From positions 1 to 64,000 of the forward strand of contig CACJYD010000003.1 in the NCBI GenBank assembly GCA_902597545.1: a stretch of 64,000 nucleotides of DNA. The letters are read 5' to 3'. How positions within the stretch are numbered: position 1 is the first letter of the stretch; every line of letters starts with the position of its first letter. Under the pieces are notes generated by a model. The model was given only the letters and a program-made list of their open reading frames with translations, was not told the DNA's origin and searched no databases. Of the stretch, positions 33,474 through 44,922 are shown piece after piece. The DNA is from an uncultured Bacteroidota bacterium (GTDB taxonomy: Bacteria > Bacteroidota > Bacteroidia > Flavobacteriales > Flavobacteriaceae). Made by a program: the position numbers and the translations under genes.

Positions 33474-35301
33474 AAATAATAGTTTTTTATGGAGGTTGTA
33501 TTTGATTTCATCAATACTATTGATTTTTGGTATTGGCATTGGTTATAAATTATTCTATTTACAGTTTGTCGAGGGTGAAAAATACAGAAAAATAGCTGAG
33601 GATAAAACTCTCAAAAGCTTCACTGTTAACTCAGTTAGAGGAAATATTTTCTCTGAAGATGGTAGTTTATTAGCAACTTCTACAACTAAGTATGATATTT
33701 ACTTTGATTCCAAAACAGTATCAAAAACTACATTTGATTCTGAGATTAAAAATCTTTCAATAAGCTTATCAAATCATTTGGATCGTGAAGAAAAATTCTG
33801 GTATGATTATATAATTGATGCCAGAGAAAATGGTAATAGATTTTTACCAATAGCAAAAAATATTTCTCAGGATTTAGTTCAAAAACTTAAAACTTTTCCA
33901 ATTCTAAGATATGGTTCAATCAGAGGAGGATTAATCATTGAAAGGAAAATTAAAAGAGATTATCCACTAGGAAAAATTGCTGAGAGAACCATTGGCTATG
34001 AGCGAATTGATGAAAAGGGAAATTATAGAGGAGTAGGATTAGAGCACGCATTTGGCCCATATTTGAGAGGAAAAAATGGTCAAATGATTAAAAGAAAAAT
34101 ATCAAATGGTCAATGGAAAGTCTTGGAAAACAATGTAAACAAAGAACCGATTGATGGATTAGATGTAAGAACAACTTTAAATACAAGCATGCAAGATATT
34201 GTTCATGACTATTTACTTGAACAAACTCAAAAATATGAGGCAGATCACTCAACTGCTGTATTAATGGAGGTGGAAACTGGAAAAATAAGGGCAATATCAA
34301 ATTTTGGTAGAACTGATGATGGAAAATATTATGAAAAACTGAATTATGCTATAGGTGAAGCTACAGAACCAGGATCAACTTTTAAGCTTATGACTATGAT
34401 AGCTGCACTTGAAGATCAGGTTATAGATACTTTACAAATGATAGATACTGAAAATGGTGAGTTAGATTTTTATGGTTTCAAAGTTAGAGATTCTAGGAAG
34501 GGTGGATATGGGAAAATAAATGCAATGGATATTTTCAGATTGTCCTCGAATACAGGTATGGTGAAGATAATTACAGATGCCTATGAGGGAAAATCTGAAA
34601 AATTTGTTAATAGATTATATAATATGGGTGTCAATAACCCAATTGATTTAGGAATAAAAGGTGAACCAAATCCTAAAATTCCTCATCCTTCGGAAAATGA
34701 TTGGAATGGATTGTCGTTACCGTGGATGTCCTACGGATACGGAATTTTGTTAACACCATTACAAATTTTATCATTTTACAACGGTATTGCAAATAATGGA
34801 GAAATGGTAAAACCAACATTTTTAGAAAGCACAAGTAAACTAGGATCAACAAATTTTTATGAATTCAAAAAAGAAATAATAAATCCTTCAATATGTTCTA
34901 AAAAGACATTGTCAATTGTTCAGAAAATGTTGCTGGATGTTATTCATCATAAAAATGGAACAGCTAAAAATATTAAATCCGAGCATATTAAAATTGCAGG
35001 AAAAACTGGGACAGCTCAAATTGGTTATGGAACAGATGAAATTAATTACATATCAAGTTTTGTAGGATATTTTCCTGCCAATCAACCTAAGTATTCATGC
35101 ATAGTAGTTGTTAATAGTCCAAATAAAGATATAGGATATTATGGCTCAGATGTAGCAGCTCCTGTATTTAAAAGAATTGCTGAAAAAATTTCATCAAGAT
35201 TCCCAATTATTGAGAAACATAATTACGAACAAATAATTGAGAAGATTAAAATTTCCCAAAAACAGAACAAGTCTAATCCTAAAAATAAATTAGATTCATG
35301 A
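33463..35301 (+). CDS. ftsI: Peptidoglycan transpeptidase FtsI (PBP3)
   Basis: Crosslinks septal peptidoglycan. The 612-residue protein has one N-terminal membrane anchor (about 10-28), a dimerisation domain with RGNIFSEDGSLLATS, and the transpeptidase domain. Catalytic motifs are the SxxK in EPGSTFKLM near 305, SxN in RLSSNTGM near 363, and KTG in AGKTGTAQIG near 510. It ends soon after the transpeptidase fold in a Lys/Asn-rich tail; the C-terminal PASTA domain often seen in Bacteroidota homologues is not apparent. Confidence 0.95.
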   Translation: MENKNNSFLWRLYLISSILLIFGIGIGYKLFYLQFVEGEKYRKIAEDKTLKSFTVNSVRGNIFSEDGSLLATSTTKYDIYFDSKTVSKTTFDSEIKNLSISLSNHLDREEKFWYDYIIDARENGNRFLPIAKNISQDLVQKLKTFPILRYGSIRGGLIIERKIKRDYPLGKIAERTIGYERIDEKGNYRGVGLEHAFGPYLRGKNGQMIKRKISNGQWKVLENNVNKEPIDGLDVRTTLNTSMQDIVHDYLLEQTQKYEADHSTAVLMEVETGKIRAISNFGRTDDGKYYEKLNYAIGEATEPGSTFKLMTMIAALEDQVIDTLQMIDTENGELDFYGFKVRDSRKGGYGKINAMDIFRLSSNTGMVKIITDAYEGKSEKFVNRLYNMGVNNPIDLGIKGEPNPKIPHPSENDWNGLSLPWMSYGYGILLTPLQILSFYNGIANNGEMVKPTFLESTSKLGSTNFYEFKKEIINPSICSKKTLSIVQKMLLDVIHHKNGTAKNIKSEHIKIAGKTGTAQIGYGTDEINYISSFVGYFPANQPKYSCIVVVNSPNKDIGYYGSDVAAPVFKRIAEKISSRFPIIEKHNYEQIIEKIKISQKQNKSNPKNKLDS

Positions 35302-36755
35302 TAAAGCTCACAGAATTAATTCAAAATATTGATGATTTGGAAATCTTCGGATCAAATCAAATAGCTGTAAATAATGTATCGAATAACTCAAAAAAAATTA
35401 AATCTGGTGATATATATATAGCAATTAAAGGTTCAAATTTTGATGGTCATGATTTTATTGATGATGCAATTAAAGAAGGAGCTGTTTGTGTCATTTGTGA
35501 AGTTTATCCACTTAACAGATTAGAAAACATAACATATATAATTACTAAATCTTCAAAAGAAACATATTCTAGAATTTGTTCAAATTATTTTGATAATCCT
35601 AGTCACAAGTTAAAACTAATTGGTGTTACTGGTACAAATGGTAAAACATCTTGTACAAGTCTTATGCACCAAATGTTCAATTTAAATGGATTAAAGTGTG
35701 GCCTTATCTCCACTAATAAAATAATTGTTGGTTCAAAAGAATATGATACAAATTTAACAACTCCTGACTCATATGATTTGAATTATTATTTAAATGAAAT
35801 GATTAAAACAGATATTAAATATTGTTTTATGGAAGTATCATCACATTCTATAGATCAGAGAAGAATTTCGGGTTTAAAGTATGAATTAGCAATATTTACA
35901 AATATCACTCATGATCACTTGAATTATCACAAAAACTTTAAAAATTATTTAAATGTTAAAAAGAAATTTTTTGATGATTTGGATAATAATGCCCATTCTT
36001 TGATTAACTCTGATGATAAAAACTCAAAATATATTATTCAAAATACTAAATCAAAAGTTTATACTTATTCTATTTCCAAAAATGCAGACTTCAAATTGAA
36101 AGTTGTAGAGAATAGTTTTGAGGGGCTTATTTTGAAAATTGAAGGTATTGAAGTAAATACTAAACTCATAGGGAAGTTTAATGCATATAATTTATTAACT
36201 GTTTTTTCAGCATCTAAAATTTTGAAAATTAACACTGATAAAATTTTAATTAGTATGAGTTTATTAAAAAACCCTGAAGGAAGATTTGATGTAATAATTA
36301 AAAATAAAATCATTGGAATTATTGATTATGCTCATACACCAGATGCATTATTAAATGTATTGGAAACAATAGTTAAAATAAAGCAAAATGAAAATTCAAT
36401 AATTACAGTAGTTGGATGTGGTGGAGGTAGAGACAGGGCCAAGAGATTAAAAATGGGAAGTATAGCTTCAAGGCTTAGTCAAAAAGTAATTTTTACATCA
36501 GACAATCCGAGAGATGAAGATCCCAAATCAATTATAGAGGATATGATCGCAGGAGTTGATGATGCGGATAAAAGTAAGATTTTAAATATTGTAGATAGAA
36601 AAGAGGCAATAGTTAAAGCCTCCAAAGTTGCTAAACCTAACGATATTCTTCTTGTTGCTGGAAAGGGACATGAAAAATATCAGATAATTAAATCAAAAAA
36701 AATAAGATTTAACGATAAAGAAATTTTAACCCAAACCCTAAAGATGGCAGTATAA
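35298..36755 (+). CDS. murE: UDP-MurNAc-Ala-Glu:meso-diaminopimelate ligase
   Basis: Adds the third amino acid of the peptidoglycan stem. The 485-residue protein has the ATP loop [10 protein letters not shown] near 111-120, the SSHSIDQRR substrate region, and [12 protein letters not shown]. The DNPR motif near 405 (TSDNPRDED) specifies meso-diaminopimelate over lysine. A 4-base overlap links it to ftsI, and 1 base is shared with mraY. Confidence 0.96.
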   Translation: MIKLTELIQNIDDLEIFGSNQIAVNNVSNNSKKIKSGDIYIAIKGSNFDGHDFIDDAIKEGAVCVICEVYPLNRLENITYIITKSSKETYSRICSNYFDNPSHKLKLIGVTGTNGKTSCTSLMHQMFNLNGLKCGLISTNKIIVGSKEYDTNLTTPDSYDLNYYLNEMIKTDIKYCFMEVSSHSIDQRRISGLKYELAIFTNITHDHLNYHKNFKNYLNVKKKFFDDLDNNAHSLINSDDKNSKYIIQNTKSKVYTYSISKNADFKLKVVENSFEGLILKIEGIEVNTKLIGKFNAYNLLTVFSASKILKINTDKILISMSLLKNPEGRFDVIIKNKIIGIIDYAHTPDALLNVLETIVKIKQNENSIITVVGCGGGRDRAKRLKMGSIASRLSQKVIFTSDNPRDEDPKSIIEDMIAGVDDADKSKILNIVDRKEAIVKASKVAKPNDILLVAGKGHEKYQIIKSKKIRFNDKEILTQTLKMAV

Positions 36756-37954
36756 TGTTTTATTATTTATTTGAATACTTTGAAAAAACTTATCAATTAA
36801 CTGGAGCTAGTCTGTTTCAGTACTTATCTTTTAGATCTGCATTAACATTTATTTTAGCACTGGTAATTTCTATGATTTTTGGAAAAAAAATAATAGAATT
36901 TTTAAAATCAAAACAGATTGATGAAAACATTAGAGAATTAAATCTACCTGGTGAGAATGATAAAAAAGGCACCCCAACAATGGGTGGAATCATAATTGTT
37001 TTATCAACCTTAATTCCAATCTTTTTATTTTCTGATTTTAAAAACATTTACATTTTAGTATTAATAATAACAACTATTTGGCTAACCATATTTGGATTTA
37101 TTGATGATTATATAAAGGTTTTTAAAAAAAATAAAAAGGGATTAAGAGGTTCAATAAAAATTTTAGCTCAAGTTATTTTAGGATTATTTATTGGTCTAAT
37201 GGTTTATTTTCATCCTGAAATAACTACACGTAATGTTGATAACAATTCCAGCTCAGAAATAACTGTAGGTGAGAAAAATATTAAATCATTAAATACTACT
37301 GTTCCATTTTTTAAAAACAACGAGCTTGATTATGTAAATGTTTTTAAAATGAAATCTGATAATTTTAATTGGATATTTTATGTAATCGTTGTAACATTTA
37401 TAATTGTAGCACTTTCAAATGGAACAAATTTAACAGATGGACTTGATGGATTAGCTGCAGGATCATCCTCCATAATCGTATTTACCTTAGGTATTTTTTC
37501 ATGGATTTCTGGTAATATAATCTTCTCAGATTATTTAAATATTATGTATTTACCTGGAATCGGAGAAATTGTTGTATTTGTTTCTGCCTTACTCGGTGGA
37601 TTAATAGGTTTTCTTTGGTATAACACATATCCCGCACAGGTTTTTATGGGAGATACTGGTAGCCTAACTATTGGTGGAATAATTGCAGTAATTGCAATTC
37701 TTGTTAGAAAAGAACTTTTACTTCCAATACTTTGTGGTGTATTTTTAATCGAAACTCTTTCTGTTATTATTCAGGTTGGATACTTCAAATACACAAAGAA
37801 AAAATTTGGTGTTGGTAAAAGAGTTTTTTTAATGACTCCTATTCATCATCATTTTCAAAAAAAAGGATACAGTGAAAGTAAAATTGTTGCAAGATTTTGG
37901 ATTATATCAATAATGCTTGCGATTCTTTCGCTAATAACATTAAAAATTAGATGA
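36755..37954 (+). CDS. mraY: Phospho-N-acetylmuramoyl-pentapeptide transferase
   Basis: Makes lipid I on the inner membrane. The 399-residue protein has about ten membrane helices. Signature stretches include GTPTMGG near 71, [18 protein letters not shown] near 113, [15 protein letters not shown] near 221, MGDTGSL near 297 and the HHHFQKKG loop near 370. The length is above the 360 of E. coli because of an insertion around 155-200, which is usual in Bacteroidota. Confidence 0.96.
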   Translation: MFYYLFEYFEKTYQLTGASLFQYLSFRSALTFILALVISMIFGKKIIEFLKSKQIDENIRELNLPGENDKKGTPTMGGIIIVLSTLIPIFLFSDFKNIYILVLIITTIWLTIFGFIDDYIKVFKKNKKGLRGSIKILAQVILGLFIGLMVYFHPEITTRNVDNNSSSEITVGEKNIKSLNTTVPFFKNNELDYVNVFKMKSDNFNWIFYVIVVTFIIVALSNGTNLTDGLDGLAAGSSSIIVFTLGIFSWISGNIIFSDYLNIMYLPGIGEIVVFVSALLGGLIGFLWYNTYPAQVFMGDTGSLTIGGIIAVIAILVRKELLLPILCGVFLIETLSVIIQVGYFKYTKKKFGVGKRVFLMTPIHHHFQKKGYSESKIVARFWIISIMLAILSLITLKIR

Positions 37955-39300
37955 TTAAGAAGAAAGAAATAACGGTTTTAGGATCTGGTATTAGTGGTAT
38001 AGGTTCTGTGATGCTAGCTAAGAAAATGGATATTGATGTTTTCTTGTCTGAAGGCAACATAATAGATGAGGATACTAAGAAAACATTACGAAATGAACAT
38101 ATTGATTTTGAAGAAAATGGACATGATCCAAAAAAGTTAATTGAGTCTGATGAAATAATTATTAGTCCAGGGATTTCTTTTAGTAAATTAAAAAAATCTT
38201 ATCCTGAAATTGATGGTAAAAAATTTATCTCTGAAATTGAGTTTGCAAGTAGATTTACGGATGCATTTATTATAGCAGTGACAGGCTCTAATGGAAAAAC
38301 AACAACAGCTACCTTAATATACCATATCTTAAAAAATGCAGGTTTAAATGTAGGTCTAGCAGGTAATATAGGTGTAAGTTTTGCTTCATCGGTTTGTGAT
38401 TATTCATATGATTATTATGTTTTAGAAGTTAGTAGTTTTCAACTCGATCACTCAATAACTTTTAAACCAAATATTTCAGTAATAACTAATATTTCACCTG
38501 ATCATTTAGACAGATATGATGAGGATTTTGATTTATATACACTATCGAAATATAGTATAGTCAAAAATCAAAAACCAAATGATTTTTTCGTCTACAATAA
38601 GGATTGCAACGTGACGAAAAAAATATTTTCTAAAGTTCAAATAAAATCAAAATCAATTTCATTTTCAACAAAACAAAATAGGGGACTTAAACACTCCATC
38701 TACACAAATAAAAATAATATCATCTCATCAATAAATAAAGAAAAATTTATGTTAAGTACAGATAAAATTCAGATAAAAGGAATTCATAACATTCAAAATT
38801 CAATGGCTGCAATTAGTGTTGCTCAAATTTTGAAAATTTCTAATAAAAAAATAAAAGAAAGTTTAAAAACCTTTAAAAGTATTCCCCACCGTCTTGAACA
38901 TTTTTTAACAATCCATAAGGTAAAGTATATCAATGACTCAAAGGCAACTAATGTAAATTCAGTTTACTATGCTCTTAATTCATTTGATGAACCAATTATA
39001 TGGGTTGTTGGTGGTATCGATAAGGGAAATAATTATGATGATTTAATTCCTTTGGTAAAAAGGAAGGTTAAAGCAATAATATGCTTAGGAAACCAGAACA
39101 AAAATTTAATAGATGTCTTTTCAAAGTGTACTGAACTTATAATCAGTACTGATAATATGAGCGACGCTGTTAATAGTGCATACAAAGTTTCAAAACCTGG
39201 TGATGTTGTATTGTTATCACCTGCCTGCTCCAGTTTTGATTTGTTTGATAGCTATGAGGAAAGGGGAAATAAATTCAAAGAGGAAGTAAGAAAATTATGA
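37951..39300 (+). CDS. murD: UDP-N-acetylmuramoyl-L-alanine:D-glutamate ligase
   Basis: The second amino acid ligase of the pathway. It is 449 residues with N-terminal [18 protein letters not shown] loop [12 protein letters not shown] near 111, EVSSFQLD near 156, [10 protein letters not shown] near 178, the HRLEHF segment near 315, [10 protein letters not shown] near 328 and [10 protein letters not shown] near 428. It overlaps mraY and ftsW by 4 bases each. Confidence 0.96.
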   Translation: MIKKKEITVLGSGISGIGSVMLAKKMDIDVFLSEGNIIDEDTKKTLRNEHIDFEENGHDPKKLIESDEIIISPGISFSKLKKSYPEIDGKKFISEIEFASRFTDAFIIAVTGSNGKTTTATLIYHILKNAGLNVGLAGNIGVSFASSVCDYSYDYYVLEVSSFQLDHSITFKPNISVITNISPDHLDRYDEDFDLYTLSKYSIVKNQKPNDFFVYNKDCNVTKKIFSKVQIKSKSISFSTKQNRGLKHSIYTNKNNIISSINKEKFMLSTDKIQIKGIHNIQNSMAAISVAQILKISNKKIKESLKTFKSIPHRLEHFLTIHKVKYINDSKATNVNSVYYALNSFDEPIIWVVGGIDKGNNYDDLIPLVKRKVKAIICLGNQNKNLIDVFSKCTELIISTDNMSDAVNSAYKVSKPGDVVLLSPACSSFDLFDSYEERGNKFKEEVRKL

Positions 39301-40457
39301 GTATAATTAATAGTTTAAAAGGCGACAAAGTTATATGGATAGTAGTGCTATCATTATCTATTTTTTCATTCTTACCAGTGTACAGCGCTAGCTCAAACTT
39401 TGGTGTTAATTTAATTTTTTCAAGTGTATTTAAACATGTTGCTATAATTTTCATCGGTATATTGATTATGTATGCTACCCATCTTTTAGACTATAAATAT
39501 TTAAGAGGCTTGTCATTAATAATCCTCCCCCTTGCAATTTTTTTACTGTTAATTACTGCCTTACAAGGTAATGAAATTGATGGTGCAAATGCAAGTAGAT
39601 GGATAAGTATTCCAATTATAAATATTTCATTTCAACCATCCTCACTCGCATCAATTTTTCTTTTGATTTATATTTCAAATTATCTGTCAAAAGTTCATGA
39701 AAAAAAAATAAATTTTAATAATTCTGTTTTGAGACTATGGTTACCAATTCTTTTAGTTGTGATGTTAGTTTTGCCATCAAATTTTTCAACATCGTTTATG
39801 ATTTTTAGTCTGGCATTAATCTTAATTTTTATTGGTCAATATCCAATTAAGAAAATTATATTAATAATATTTTCAGGAATTATTCTTAGCGGATCTTTCC
39901 TAGGATTATCCAAAACCTATCCAGATTTAGTCCCAAACAGAATTGATACCTGGTCGAATAGAATTGAAAACTTTATAAATCCAAGCTTGGATAATGATTC
40001 AAATTATCAAATCAATAGAGCTAAGGCTGCGATTGCAAGCGGATCAATTTTCGGAGTTGGAGCTGGAAAGAGTTCAATGAAGTATATTTTACCACAAAGC
40101 ACATCTGATTTTATCTTTTCTATAGTAACTGAGGAATATGGTTTATTTGTTGCTTTAATAATATTGTTACTTTATGTAATATTATTATTCAGGATTGTAA
40201 TTGTATCACAAAAATCAAACAATTATTTTGGCAAGTTGCTAGCCCTTGCAGTCGGATTGCCAATTGTATTTCAAGCATTAATTAATATGGGTGTAGCGGT
40301 TCAATTATTTCCAGTTACTGGTCAACCATTACCTCTCATAAGTACCGGAGGAACATCAATATGGACAACTTTTTTTGCATTTGGAGTTTTGTTGAGTGTT
40401 AGTAGAAATAATACAAATATTATGGAATTAGATTTAAGCGAAAATGTTAATGAATAA
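39297..40457 (+). CDS. ftsW: Septal peptidoglycan polymerase FtsW
   Basis: A SEDS-family glycosyltransferase that polymerises lipid II with FtsI. The 386-residue protein has about ten membrane helices. Key stretches are ASRWISIPIINISFQPS near 100-114, the YQINRAKAAIASGSIFGVGAG loop near 237-257 (the E. coli SEDS YQ and GxGxG region), SDFIFSIVTEEYG near 269 with the conserved Asp/Glu, and PLISTGGTS near 348. Neighbours in order are murD and murG. Confidence 0.96.
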   Translation: MSIINSLKGDKVIWIVVLSLSIFSFLPVYSASSNFGVNLIFSSVFKHVAIIFIGILIMYATHLLDYKYLRGLSLIILPLAIFLLLITALQGNEIDGANASRWISIPIINISFQPSSLASIFLLIYISNYLSKVHEKKINFNNSVLRLWLPILLVVMLVLPSNFSTSFMIFSLALILIFIGQYPIKKIILIIFSGIILSGSFLGLSKTYPDLVPNRIDTWSNRIENFINPSLDNDSNYQINRAKAAIASGSIFGVGAGKSSMKYILPQSTSDFIFSIVTEEYGLFVALIILLLYVILLFRIVIVSQKSNNYFGKLLALAVGLPIVFQALINMGVAVQLFPVTGQPLPLISTGGTSIWTTFFAFGVLLSVSRNNTNIMELDLSENVNE

Positions 40458-41541
40458 AAATTTAATTATATCAGGTGGAGGAACAGGAGGGCATATTTAT
40501 CCTGCAATTAGTATTGCAGATCAGTTAAAGAAAAAGGTTCAGGATTGCAATATTCTGTTTGTTGGTGCAAAAAATAAAATGGAGATGAAAAAAGTACCGG
40601 AAAATGGCTATAAAATAATTGGCCTTTATATCTCTGGATATCAAAGAAAACTAAATTTTATTTCAAATTTAACATTGCCTTTTAAATTAATTTATAGTTT
40701 AATTCATTCACTAATAATTATACTAAAATATAAACCTAAAATAGTTGTTGGAACTGGAGGATATGCTAGTGGACCGGTAATGTACATTGCAGCTTTACTA
40801 AGAATACCTGTTTTTATCCAGGAACAAAATTCTTATCCTGGATTAACTAACCGAATTCTTTCAAAATATGCAAAAAAAATATTTGTTGCCTATGATGGAA
40901 TGGAAAAGTACTTTAAAAATTCAGAGGTAATTTTTTCAGGAAATCCAATTAGAAAATCAATTAAAAATTTTAATGGTAAGAACAAAAAAGAATTTTTAAA
41001 TCAAATTAAACTAGATATTGGTTGTAAAACCATTCTTGTACTTGGAGGTAGTCTTGGTGCAAAAATACTTAATGATTTTATTATCGAAAATCTTGATTTT
41101 TTTAAAAAAAATAATCTCCAAATAATTCTGCAATGTGGAACTAGATATTATGATAACTACAAAAATTTTGAAAATAAGTTTTTAAAAATTTTACCATTTA
41201 TTAATGATATGAATAAAGCATTTTCATCTGCAGATTTAATTATTTCAAGAGCTGGTGCAAGTATAATATCAGAGTTATGTTTTGTTGGAAAACCAGTCAT
41301 TTTTATTCCTTCACCAAACGTAGCAGAAAATCATCAATCTAAAAATGCAAGAAAACTTTATGATGTCGGTGCAGCTGAGTATGTTGAAGAGGATGAAATA
41401 GAATACAAACTCAAATCAATTATTAACAAGATTTTTATTAGTGATGTTTATAAAAAATCTCTTTCTGAAAAGATCGCATCTTTATCAAAACCAAATGCAT
41501 CAAAAATTATTGTGGATGAAATTAAACAGTATATAAAATGA
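40444..41541 (+). CDS. murG: UDP-GlcNAc:lipid I N-acetylglucosaminyltransferase
   Basis: Makes lipid II at the inner face of the membrane. The 365-residue GT28 protein has GGGTGGHIYPA near 10-20, VVGTGGYASGPV near 100, EQNSYPGLTNRILS near 127, LGGSLGAKILN near 200 and SRAGASIISEL near 265. The frame opens with ATG-TTA-ATG, so the true start may be 40444 or 40450; both lie in the ftsW end. Confidence 0.96.
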   Translation: MLMNKNLIISGGGTGGHIYPAISIADQLKKKVQDCNILFVGAKNKMEMKKVPENGYKIIGLYISGYQRKLNFISNLTLPFKLIYSLIHSLIIILKYKPKIVVGTGGYASGPVMYIAALLRIPVFIQEQNSYPGLTNRILSKYAKKIFVAYDGMEKYFKNSEVIFSGNPIRKSIKNFNGKNKKEFLNQIKLDIGCKTILVLGGSLGAKILNDFIIENLDFFKKNNLQIILQCGTRYYDNYKNFENKFLKILPFINDMNKAFSSADLIISRAGASIISELCFVGKPVIFIPSPNVAENHQSKNARKLYDVGAAEYVEEDEIEYKLKSIINKIFISDVYKKSLSEKIASLSKPNASKIIVDEIKQYIK

Positions 41542-42887
41542 GTTATTTAAATTATAATAAATATTATTTTATTGGCATAGGAGGTATAGGAATGTCATCT
41601 GTTGCTGAGTATATTCATTCACTCGGAAAGAATGTTTCAGGATATGATAGAGATAATTCATTAATAATAAAAAGATTAATAAAATTAGGTATTGATATTT
41701 CACATAAAGACGATACAGATATCATTGACTTTGACTTAGTCAATAATTCTAACACCTTAGTAGTTTATACTCCAGCAATAAGTAATGAGAACTGTATTTT
41801 AAATTATTTCAAAAAAAATAATTATAACGTTATTAAAAGGTCTGATTTATTGGCTGAAATTGTTAATTCCAAATTCTGTATTGCAATAGCAGGAACCCAT
41901 GGTAAGACTACTACCACATCAATTTTAGCTCATATCATGTATAGTGCTGGATTAAATTTTACATCTTTTGTGGGAGGTGTTTTGAAGGATTATGAAACTA
42001 ATATTATATTAAATGGTGATGAAATTTTCGTTGTTGAAGCTGATGAATATGATAAAACATTTTTAAAACTACATCCTAATGTAGCATCAATTATGAATAT
42101 TGATGGTGATCATTATGACATATATTCTGATTTTAATGATTTGAAAAAATCATTTAAAAAATTTTCAGATAATCTTAAAAAAGACGGAATATTATTTCAT
42201 GATTCCAATTTGGATTTTAATGGGTTTTCCTTTGGATTGAATTCCGATTCTGATGCTCAAGTAATCAATATTAATAATGTCTCAGGAAAATTAACTTTTG
42301 ATATTAAAATAAATGAAAAAATTTACAAGGATATTATTTTTAATATGTTGGGAACTCATAATGCACTGAACGCATTGGTTGCATTTATAATAGCATTAAA
42401 TTTAAATATTAATATTGATACTATATTAAAAGCTTTAAAATCATTTCCAGGAATAAAAAGAAGATTCTCACTTGAACTTATTAAACCCAAGGTTTTTATT
42501 GATGATTATGCTCACCATCCAAGTGAAATCTTATCTGTATATAATTCAATTAGTAAATTATATCCTGATTTAAAAAACCTAGTAATTTTTCAACCTCACT
42601 TATTTTCCAGAACAAAAGATTTTTTAATTGATTTTGCCAAAGCTTTAGAGAAGTTTGATAAAATAGTATTGTTGGATATATATCCCGCTCGAGAGGATCC
42701 AATTGATGGCATTAGCTCAAAATCAATTTATGATATAATTGAGAATGAAAACAAATCTATAATAAAAAAATCTGAAATTCCGGAATTACTAAAATCTGAT
42801 AATTCAGAATTAATTGTAACAATGGGGGCAGGAGATATTGGTGACCAGGTAGAATTAATTAAAAAGACATTAGCTGAAAACCTATGA
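41538..42887 (+). CDS. murC: UDP-N-acetylmuramate:L-alanine ligase
   Basis: The first amino acid ligase of the stem peptide. The 449-residue protein has the N-terminal IGIGGIGMSSVAEY, the ATP loop AGTHGKTTTTS near 116, VEADEYDKTFL near 168, NIDGDHYDIY near 190, IDDYAHHPSEI near 320 and FQPHLFSRTKDF near 352. It overlaps murG and ftsQ by 4 bases. Confidence 0.96.
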   Translation: MSYLNYNKYYFIGIGGIGMSSVAEYIHSLGKNVSGYDRDNSLIIKRLIKLGIDISHKDDTDIIDFDLVNNSNTLVVYTPAISNENCILNYFKKNNYNVIKRSDLLAEIVNSKFCIAIAGTHGKTTTTSILAHIMYSAGLNFTSFVGGVLKDYETNIILNGDEIFVVEADEYDKTFLKLHPNVASIMNIDGDHYDIYSDFNDLKKSFKKFSDNLKKDGILFHDSNLDFNGFSFGLNSDSDAQVININNVSGKLTFDIKINEKIYKDIIFNMLGTHNALNALVAFIIALNLNINIDTILKALKSFPGIKRRFSLELIKPKVFIDDYAHHPSEILSVYNSISKLYPDLKNLVIFQPHLFSRTKDFLIDFAKALEKFDKIVLLDIYPAREDPIDGISSKSIYDIIENENKSIIKKSEIPELLKSDNSELIVTMGAGDIGDQVELIKKTLAENL

Positions 42888-43591
42888 AAATGAAAATTTT
42901 AACAATATCAGTTTTTTCAATTTTATTATTGTCATCAATGATTTTTTCAAACTACAAACATGGTAATAGATCAGTTTATATTAATGTGAATAGCATAGTT
43001 AATGATTCTCTCACTTTAATCACTAAAGACTCTGTTTTTAATTTTTTAAAGAAAAAAAATGTAATTAAAGATTCTATGTTAACTCTAGATATTGACTTAA
43101 ATAAAATTGAAAATGAATTGAAAAATATTGATTATTTAAAAATGTCTAATGCATTTTATGGAATTAACTCGCCTGTTGTAATTCAAATAAGCGAAAGAAA
43201 TCCTGTTGTAGAAATTAAAAATGAAAATTTTTATTTAGATAATGAAGGTATAATTATCTCAAAGTCAAAAATAAACTCACCAAAAGTAATAGCATTTTTT
43301 GGAAATTTAGATTCACTAAATAATAAAAAAATTGCTAGTCTCGGAAATACAATAATGAGTGATGATTTTTTCAAAAATCATTTTAATTATGTTTTTTCAG
43401 ATTCTCTTGAAATTTATATCAAGCCAAAACTGTTCGATTATGTAATAGAATTTGGTTTGTTAAATAACATTGAGTCTAAGTTAACAAACTACAAACTTTT
43501 TTACGCTGCAAAATCTGAGTCAAATTCTATTAAAGAAGCAAAAAAAATAAATTTAAAATTTACTAACCAGGTAATTGTACAAAAAAAATAA
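42884..43591 (+). CDS. ftsQ: Cell division protein FtsQ
   Basis: A 235-residue bitopic membrane protein: a short cytoplasmic start, one membrane helix (about 3-22) and a periplasmic domain with a POTRA-like part (KIENELKNIDYLKMSNAFYG, then VVIQISERNPVVEIK). Sequence conservation is low, but size, topology and place between murC and ftsA identify it. FtsQ links FtsL/B, FtsI and FtsW to the Z ring. Confidence 0.9.
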   Translation: MKMKILTISVFSILLLSSMIFSNYKHGNRSVYINVNSIVNDSLTLITKDSVFNFLKKKNVIKDSMLTLDIDLNKIENELKNIDYLKMSNAFYGINSPVVIQISERNPVVEIKNENFYLDNEGIIISKSKINSPKVIAFFGNLDSLNNKKIASLGNTIMSDDFFKNHFNYVFSDSLEIYIKPKLFDYVIEFGLLNNIESKLTNYKLFYAAKSESNSIKEAKKINLKFTNQVIVQKK

Positions 43592-43592
43592 A

Positions 43593-44915
43593 ATGGAAAA
43601 AAAAGAATTATACATTGGACTTGACATCGGAACTACAAAAATTGTTGCCATGATAGGTGTAATAAATGAATATGATAAGTTAAAGATTATTGGAGTTGGA
43701 AAATCAAAAAGTTTAGGGGTTCATAGAGGTGTTGTGAATAATATTAGTCAAACGATTCAATCTATACAATCTGCTATTAATGAAGCTGAAAATAATTCTA
43801 ATGAAAAAATTGATAAAGTTATTGTTGGTATAGCAGGTCAGCATATAAGAAGTCTACAACATAGCGATTATATAACAAGAGAGAACTCGGATGAGGTTAT
43901 CGATATACAAGACATTGAAAAGGTCATTAATCAAGTTTACAAGTTGGTAATGATGCCTGGAGAGGAAATTATACATGTTCTTCCACAAGAGTTTAAAATA
44001 GATGGTCAAAGTGAAATTAAGGAACCCGTTGGAATGTTTGGGGGAAGATTGGAAGCAAATTTTCATGTGGTTGTGGGTCAGGTTAGCTCCATAAAGAATA
44101 TTGCTCGATGTGTAAAAAGCTCAGGAATTGATTTTGATGGAATTACACTGGAACCTCTAGCATCAGCTGACGCTGTTTTGAGTAGAGAAGAAAAAGAAGC
44201 TGGCGTAGCACTAATTGATATTGGGGGAGGCACGACAGACCTAGCAATTTTTAAAGATGGTATAATAAGACACACGTCTGTAATACCTTTTGGTGGTAAT
44301 ATTATTACCGATGATATCAAAGAAGGTTGTTCAATAATTGAAAAGCAAGCGGAGTTATTAAAAATTAAATTTGGATCTGCATGGCCGGGTGAGAATAAAG
44401 ACAATGAAATTGTTTCAATTCCAGGCCTTAGAGGAAGAGATCCAAAGGAAATTTCTTTAAAGAATCTTTCAAAAATAATTCATGCAAGAGTTGTTGAAAT
44501 AATTGAGCAAGTCTACATGGAAATAAAAAACTATGGACATGAAGATCAAAAGAAAAAATTGATTGCTGGAGTTGTTTTAACAGGTGGAGGGAGTCAATTA
44601 AAGCATTTAAAACAGCTTGTTGAGTATGTTACAGGAATGGATACAAGGATTGGTTTGCCAAATGAACATTTGGCTGGAAATAACTCAATAGAAATTTCAA
44701 ATCCAACTTTTGCAACTGCAGTGGGACTTGTTATGAATTCCATGGAAAAAAGAAAAAGTAAACCATTGGAATCAAATCTTGAAAACGATGAAATTGAGAA
44801 AAATTATGAAAATGAAACTGAAGTTAGTTCAAATGGAACAAGTACTGATCCATCAAAGTCAATATTTGAAAAATTTACAGAAAAAATAAAAACCTTTTTA
44901 GAAAACGCAGAATAA
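43593..44915 (+). CDS. ftsA: Cell division protein FtsA
   Basis: An actin-like ATPase that anchors FtsZ to the membrane. The ATG at 43593, one base after ftsQ stops, gives 440 residues; an in-frame TTG at 43575 is less likely because it overlaps ftsQ. Motifs are GLDIGTTKIVAMIG at the N-terminus, ALIDIGGGTTDLAIF near 205 and GVVLTGGGSQLKHL near 328. The C-terminus (SIFEKFTEKIKTFL) is an amphipathic helix like known FtsA membrane-targeting sequences, joined by an acidic linker. Confidence 0.95.
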   Translation: MEKKELYIGLDIGTTKIVAMIGVINEYDKLKIIGVGKSKSLGVHRGVVNNISQTIQSIQSAINEAENNSNEKIDKVIVGIAGQHIRSLQHSDYITRENSDEVIDIQDIEKVINQVYKLVMMPGEEIIHVLPQEFKIDGQSEIKEPVGMFGGRLEANFHVVVGQVSSIKNIARCVKSSGIDFDGITLEPLASADAVLSREEKEAGVALIDIGGGTTDLAIFKDGIIRHTSVIPFGGNIITDDIKEGCSIIEKQAELLKIKFGSAWPGENKDNEIVSIPGLRGRDPKEISLKNLSKIIHARVVEIIEQVYMEIKNYGHEDQKKKLIAGVVLTGGGSQLKHLKQLVEYVTGMDTRIGLPNEHLAGNNSIEISNPTFATAVGLVMNSMEKRKSKPLESNLENDEIEKNYENETEVSSNGTSTDPSKSIFEKFTEKIKTFLENAE

Positions 44916-44922
44916 TACAATT

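Noticed and set aside
43575-43592. TTG start for ftsA within ftsQ
   Set aside because: The ATG at 43593 gives the usual short N-terminus before GLDIGTTK, one base after the ftsQ stop.
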